Assembly (NCBI GenBank): GCA_030834835.1
Contig: JAUQXD010000685.1
Coordinates: 1-8,575 of the forward strand
Direction: 5' to 3'
DNA: 8,575 nucleotides
DNA from: Thermoflexales bacterium
GTDB lineage: Bacteria > Chloroflexota > Anaerolineae > Fen-1058
How positions within the stretch are numbered: position 1 is the stretch's first letter; the number at the start of each line of letters is the position of its first letter. Both the position numbers and the translations under genes were made by a program. The notes beneath the pieces were generated by a model. It made no database searches and was not told the origin of the DNA. It saw nothing but the letters and a program-made list of their open reading frames with translations. This document shows, in pieces, positions 6,459-8,575 of the stretch.

Positions 6459-6487
6459 TTGAAAATTGTTCGTTGATCATTTATAAT
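6459..6487 (+). promoter_or_regulatory. Near-consensus sigma-70 promoter of ssrA
   Basis: -35 TTGAAA (6459-6464, 5 of 6), 17-bp spacer, -10 TATAAT (6482-6487, 6 of 6). It is the best promoter in the window, as expected for an abundant stable RNA. The predicted start (6494-6498) coincides with, or lies just before, the mature 5' end at 6498. Confidence 0.88.
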
Positions 6488-6587
6488 TGCCTTACTTGGG
6501 GATGCACTGGCTTCGACGGGTAGCGATCGAGGTCGCGTGGCAAGCCGGGGCGCTCTGGCCCCGTTAACAATGGAGCAAACTTTAGGT

Positions 6588-6629
6588 GCCAACCGCACCA
6601 ACTACGCGGCTCTTCCTCTCGCTGCATAA
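6588..6629 (+). other. tmRNA tag reading frame
   Basis: Thirteen codons and TAA encode ANRTNYAALPLAA; the alanine carried by tmRNA would precede it. The resume codon is GCC at 6588. The tag keeps the AN start, the NYA core and the terminal LAA recognised by ClpXP/ClpAP and Prc-type proteases in other bacteria. The upstream TTTAGGT is the usual position of the resume-site determinant. Confidence 0.92.
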
Positions 6630-7020
6630 GCGAGTGTAAGAACCAGATCATCTACGGATGATCCGTCGGCCCCGGCCTCGTGCTGGTGGGTCGGGAGTCC
6701 GGCGAGACAATGCCAGCGTGCGGTCCACTCCACGCCGATAGAGTGGACCAAAGACCATCGGCTGGCTGAGGCGATCTCCGTGTCGATGCGGAGCGCAGCA
6801 GCGACACCCAACCATCGACTAAGCTTGTAGGCATTCGACGTCATCTTATTCGGACGCGGGTTCGCAATGAAGCAGAGCCCCTGTGAGTGGCGACACTTAC
6901 AGCAACATCCGGCTTAATCAGGGAAGGCTTCCAGGCCGCAAGGCGCTGATGCTAATCCTGAGGGGTGAAACCTGAAAAGGCCAAGCCCTGCATCGACTCA
7001 TAGACGCCTGCAATGGCGCA

Positions 7021-7431
7021 CTAGGGTAAGGAGGAAAAACGCTCAATTAACTCTCGTTTTCTGGCTGCCATCTCAACGGTATATCGCCCATTGCGTGGTG
7101 TGCAAGCGAGATAGTCATTCAGTAGCAGGTCAGCCCGAGCGATCTTGCGCTGAATCACCAGAAACGGTCGAACGATCTCCAGAAAACTCAGTGCTCGCCG
7201 ATCGGTTAGTTTCCAATCGAACGAACGTGAGTGCTGAGGCTGATAAGTTCGCTTCTGGATAATCGTTCCGCCGACACGAGCGCGCAGCCATTCCAGCAGT
7301 TCGCGGTCGGTCGAAGCCACGGACACAGTCGGCGACGGCCAGCGCGAGGAATGGACGCGAGACAGGTAGATTGAGCCTTCACCATCCAGGATGCCCGCGG
7401 CATAAGCAGCCTCTATGTCGCTCAGTTGCAC
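7021..7431 (-). CDS. Intron-encoded LAGLIDADG homing endonuclease, antisense to the tmRNA
   Basis: A 136-residue protein with one LAGLIDADG motif, AYAAGILDGEGSI (9-21). The metal-binding acidic residue corresponds to Glu18, in the common DGEG variant. Single-motif members of about 130-170 residues act as homodimers that cut an intronless allele so that repair copies the intron in; the target would be the ssrA T arm. After the motif come beta-strand-like segments (SPTVSVASTDRELLEWLRA, and FDWKLTDRRALSFLEIVRPFL) typical of the fold. The start is GTG at 7431-7429 because AAGGAGG (7444-7438) lies 6 nt upstream; a longer frame from 7467 would begin inside P8 of the intron and has no such site. The frame looks intact. 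Unusually, it reads opposite to its host RNA. Confidence 0.93.
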   Translation of the reverse strand: MQLSDIEAAYAAGILDGEGSIYLSRVHSSRWPSPTVSVASTDRELLEWLRARVGGTIIQKRTYQPQHSRSFDWKLTDRRALSFLEIVRPFLVIQRKIARADLLLNDYLACTPRNGRYTVEMAARKRELIERFSSLP

Positions 7432-7446
7432 GGCACTCCTCCTTAC
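7026..7446. repeat. 10-bp perfect inverted repeat enclosing the endonuclease gene
   Basis: GTAAGGAGGA at 7026-7035 and its exact reverse complement TCCTCCTTAC at 7437-7446. In the sense intron RNA the arms can form a stem that closes the endonuclease region off as a loop from the ribozyme core. In the antisense mRNA the same bases are the Shine-Dalgarno sequence and, at the other end, the last codons (Phe-Ser-Ser-Leu-Pro), so the two ends of the mRNA can pair and hide the ribosome binding site. Confidence 0.8.
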
Positions 7447-7549
7447 AAGACGCCGGGGAAGTCGCAATCACTGTGACTTCAAGAGATAGTCAAATCTCAG
7501 GCGAAAGCCTGAGAGCTGCATGTCGATTCCCGCCATCTCCACCAAGTCG

Positions 7550-7583
7550 AAGACCTCCAGAGTTTATCTACCCTGGGGGTCTT
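7550..7583 (+). terminator. ssrA: Probable tmRNA terminator
   Basis: AAGACCTCCAG (7550-7560) pairs over 11 bp (one T-G wobble) with CTGGGGGTCTT (7573-7583) across a 12-nt loop, followed by the modest T-rich TCGTTGATT. It starts 5 nt after the encoded CCA. The 79 bp from here to the selD stop hold nothing else I can support. Confidence 0.7.
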
Positions 7584-7662
7584 TCGTTGATTCTGCAGGC
7601 GTTCTACACTGGTGACGCGGTGAATGTCTGACCATGCCCTGGTGTTATCCATGCTACAAGTT

Positions 7663-8575
7663 CTATTCGACACTGAGGCCCGAGCCAGCGACGACTTCAC
7701 CAATGAGCCGCGCGAAAAGACCATCGATTTCGGCTTGCGCGAGAAAGGCTGCGGCTTGATCGGGCGTAAGCGCGATTAGCAAGCCGCCCGAAGTTTCCGG
7801 CTCGAACAGCAGCGCGCGATTGGCCGCGTCGATCGATTCGGCAAAGGTGGTGTGCGGCGTGACGAAATCGCGATTGCGGCCGAGGCCGCCGGGGAAGATC
7901 TCTTGCTCGGCATAGCTGCGTGCGCCGGGCAAAACGGGGATGTCGCTCATTCGGAAACGGAATTGCACGTTCGACGCGCTCGCCATTTCCAGGCTGTGAC
8001 CCAGCAAGCCAAAACCGGTGATGTCAGTGCAGGCGTGCGCTTCGAAACGTTGCGCCAGATGTGCGGCATGTCGATTGAGCGTACTCATGCTCTCGACGGC
8101 CGCCGCGACGTGATCGGGCGCGGCTTTGCTTTGCTTGAGTGCTGTGGTGATCAGGCCAACACCCAGCGGCTTGGTCAAGATCAATCGATCGCCGATCTGC
8201 GCGCCGCCCTTTGCCAGAATATGTGCGGGATGCACGATGCCCGTCACAGCCAAACCATACTTGGGTTCGTTATCGATAACGGTGTGCCCGCCGATGATGA
8301 TCGCGCCGGCTTCGCGCACTTTCTCGGCGCCGCCGCGCAGAATCTCGGTCAGGATCGCACGATCGAGATCATCGGGAAAGGCCGCCAGATTCAGCGCGAA
8401 TAACACTTCGCCGCCCATCGCGTACACATCGCTCAGCGCATTGGCAGCCGCGATCGAACCATACGTGTACGGATCATCCACGACGGGCGGGAAGAAATCG
8501 AGCGTGCTGACGATGGCCTGCTCTGAGTTGATCTGATACACACCCGCGTCGTCAGGGCCGTCAAGTCCGACCAGG
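7663..8575 (-). CDS. selD: Selenophosphate synthase (selenide, water dikinase), N-terminus outside window
   Basis: The 303 visible residues start LVGLDGPDDAGVYQI and run to a TAG at 7663-7665. SelD makes selenophosphate from selenide and ATP, the selenium donor for selenocysteine and selenouridine synthesis. Family motifs in order: GPDDAGVY (first metal-binding Asp), STLDFFPPVVDDPYTYGSIAA, ANALSDVYAMGG (second metal Asp), GGHTVIDNEPKYGLAVTG, and CTDITGFGLLGH (third metal Asp). The C-terminal ETSGGLLIAL is also typical. The glycine-rich N-terminal segment with the catalytic Cys or Sec and Lys lies past the right edge, about 40 residues, so whether it is a selenoprotein cannot be told. The gene converges on ssrA; no other selenium gene is in view. 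Confidence 0.96.
   Translation of the reverse strand, partial: LVGLDGPDDAGVYQINSEQAIVSTLDFFPPVVDDPYTYGSIAAANALSDVYAMGGEVLFALNLAAFPDDLDRAILTEILRGGAEKVREAGAIIIGGHTVIDNEPKYGLAVTGIVHPAHILAKGGAQIGDRLILTKPLGVGLITTALKQSKAAPDHVAAAVESMSTLNRHAAHLAQRFEAHACTDITGFGLLGHSLEMASASNVQFRFRMSDIPVLPGARSYAEQEIFPGGLGRNRDFVTPHTTFAESIDAANRALLFEPETSGGLLIALTPDQAAAFLAQAEIDGLFARLIGEVVAGSGLSVE

Larger units (their letters stand above)
6862..7522 (+). mobile_element. Group I intron inserted in the tmRNA T loop
   Basis: A self-splicing ribozyme of 661 nt. P1: exon GGGT plus intron TC (6858-6863) pair with GAGCCC (6875-6880), the U-G wobble lying exactly at the 5' splice site after T6861. P2: CTGTGAGTG/CACTTACAG (6881-6889, 6894-6902) with a GCGA loop. 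P3: TCCGGC (6908-6913) with GCCGGG (7452-7457). P4: TCAGG (6918-6922) with CCTGA (6957-6961) in the Q-like AATCCTGAGG. P5 is capped by GCAA (6938-6941). P8: GAAGTCGCA/TGTGACTTC (7458-7466, 7472-7480). J8/7 and P7': AAGAGATAGTC (7481-7491), the classic S element. P9: TCTCAGGC/GCCTGAGA (7495-7502, 7507-7514) with a GAAA loop. The last base is the required G (7522). P7 5' is best placed at GACT (6995-6998) but is imperfect. The intron carries an antisense endonuclease gene. Confidence 0.93.
6498..7544 (+). ncRNA. ssrA: tmRNA, split in the T loop by a group I intron
   Basis: tmRNA frees stalled ribosomes and appends a degradation tag. The 5' end is GGGGATG (6498-6504) followed by the diagnostic TGGCTTCGACGGG. 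The acceptor stem closes with CATCTCC (7534-7540), including the G3-U wobble (6500 with 7538) that marks alanine tmRNA, then discriminator A and an encoded CCA (7542-7544). Tag frame at 6588-6629; its stop lies in the loop of hairpin CTCGC/GCGAG (6618-6622, 6630-6634). Further stems, e.g. GGTCCACTC/GAGTGGACC (6722-6730, 6741-6749), belong to the pseudoknot region. The T-stem 5' strand GCGGG is at 6856-6860 and its partner CCCGC at 7529-7533, 668 nt later. Exons are 6498-6861 and 7523-7544; removing 6862-7522 gives a 386-nt RNA with a normal TTCGATT loop. SmpB is encoded nearby. Confidence 0.96.

Noticed and set aside
6602..6844. 80-codon minus-strand frame
   Set aside because: It lies wholly within the structured part of tmRNA and has no ribosome binding site.
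7016..7024. CACTAG as the 5' strand of P7 in the intron
   Set aside because: It pairs with TAGTC but would replace the G of the conserved guanosine-binding G-C pair with C; GACT at 6995 keeps that pair.
7464..7493. TTGACT on the minus strand (7493-7488) as a -35 box for the endonuclease
   Set aside because: No acceptable -10 at 16-18 bp (TGATTG), and these bases are the S element of the ribozyme, which explains their conservation.
6498..7544. A permuted (two-piece) tmRNA, or an insertion sequence or group II intron splitting the gene
   Set aside because: The 5' and 3' parts are in normal order; there are no terminal inverted repeats or target duplication of transposon type, no transposase or reverse transcriptase, and no group II domain V-like hairpin or GTGCG start, whereas group I elements are present.
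7852..8403. 183-codon plus-strand frame
   Set aside because: Antisense to selD, whose motifs are unmistakable.

Overview
The window looks like chromosomal DNA of a GC-rich bacterium (GC about 60% by eye). Chloroflexota is my best guess. It rests on the style of the archaeal-type thiolase, the S51-like peptidase family and the tandem S41 proteases, all recalled from memory; no rRNA or taxonomic marker is present to settle it. CGATCG palindromes are strikingly frequent.

Layout. Positions 1-1500 hold two minus-strand genes: an archaeal-type thiolase cut off by the window edge, and a SAM-dependent methyltransferase. A compact divergent promoter pair near 1472-1521 separates them from a plus-strand run: two tandem membrane-anchored S41 C-terminal processing peptidases (1543-4030), a very strong intrinsic terminator (4040-4079), smpB (4124-4597), and an unrecognised 282-residue protein whose start overlaps the smpB stop by 4 bp. 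A 75-nt near-palindrome and a second hairpin fill the convergent gap up to a minus-strand S51/cyanophycinase-like protein (5581-6366). Its promoter diverges from a near-consensus sigma-70 promoter that drives ssrA (tmRNA). Beyond the tmRNA terminator lies a convergent selD with its N-terminus outside the window.

The main discovery is in ssrA (6498-7544). The tmRNA is complete: canonical 5' end, tag reading frame, G3-U pair, encoded CCA. However, its T loop is split after T54 by a 661-nt group I intron (6862-7522). A 6-bp P1 helix has a U-G wobble exactly at the 5' splice site; P2, P3, P4, P5, P8, J8/7-P7' and P9 can be drawn; a terminal G sits at the 3' splice site; ligation restores a perfect 7-nt T loop. 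Inside the intron, on the opposite strand, is a 136-residue single-motif LAGLIDADG homing endonuclease with its own Shine-Dalgarno sequence, enclosed by a 10-bp perfect inverted repeat. Trans-translation in this organism should therefore depend on self-splicing.

Together the window holds most of a ribosome-rescue neighbourhood: the tmRNA, its protein partner SmpB, and two proteases of the family that in E. coli (Prc/Tsp) degrades ssrA-tagged proteins outside the cytoplasm. The functional link between these proteases and the tag is inference; the gene order is visible.
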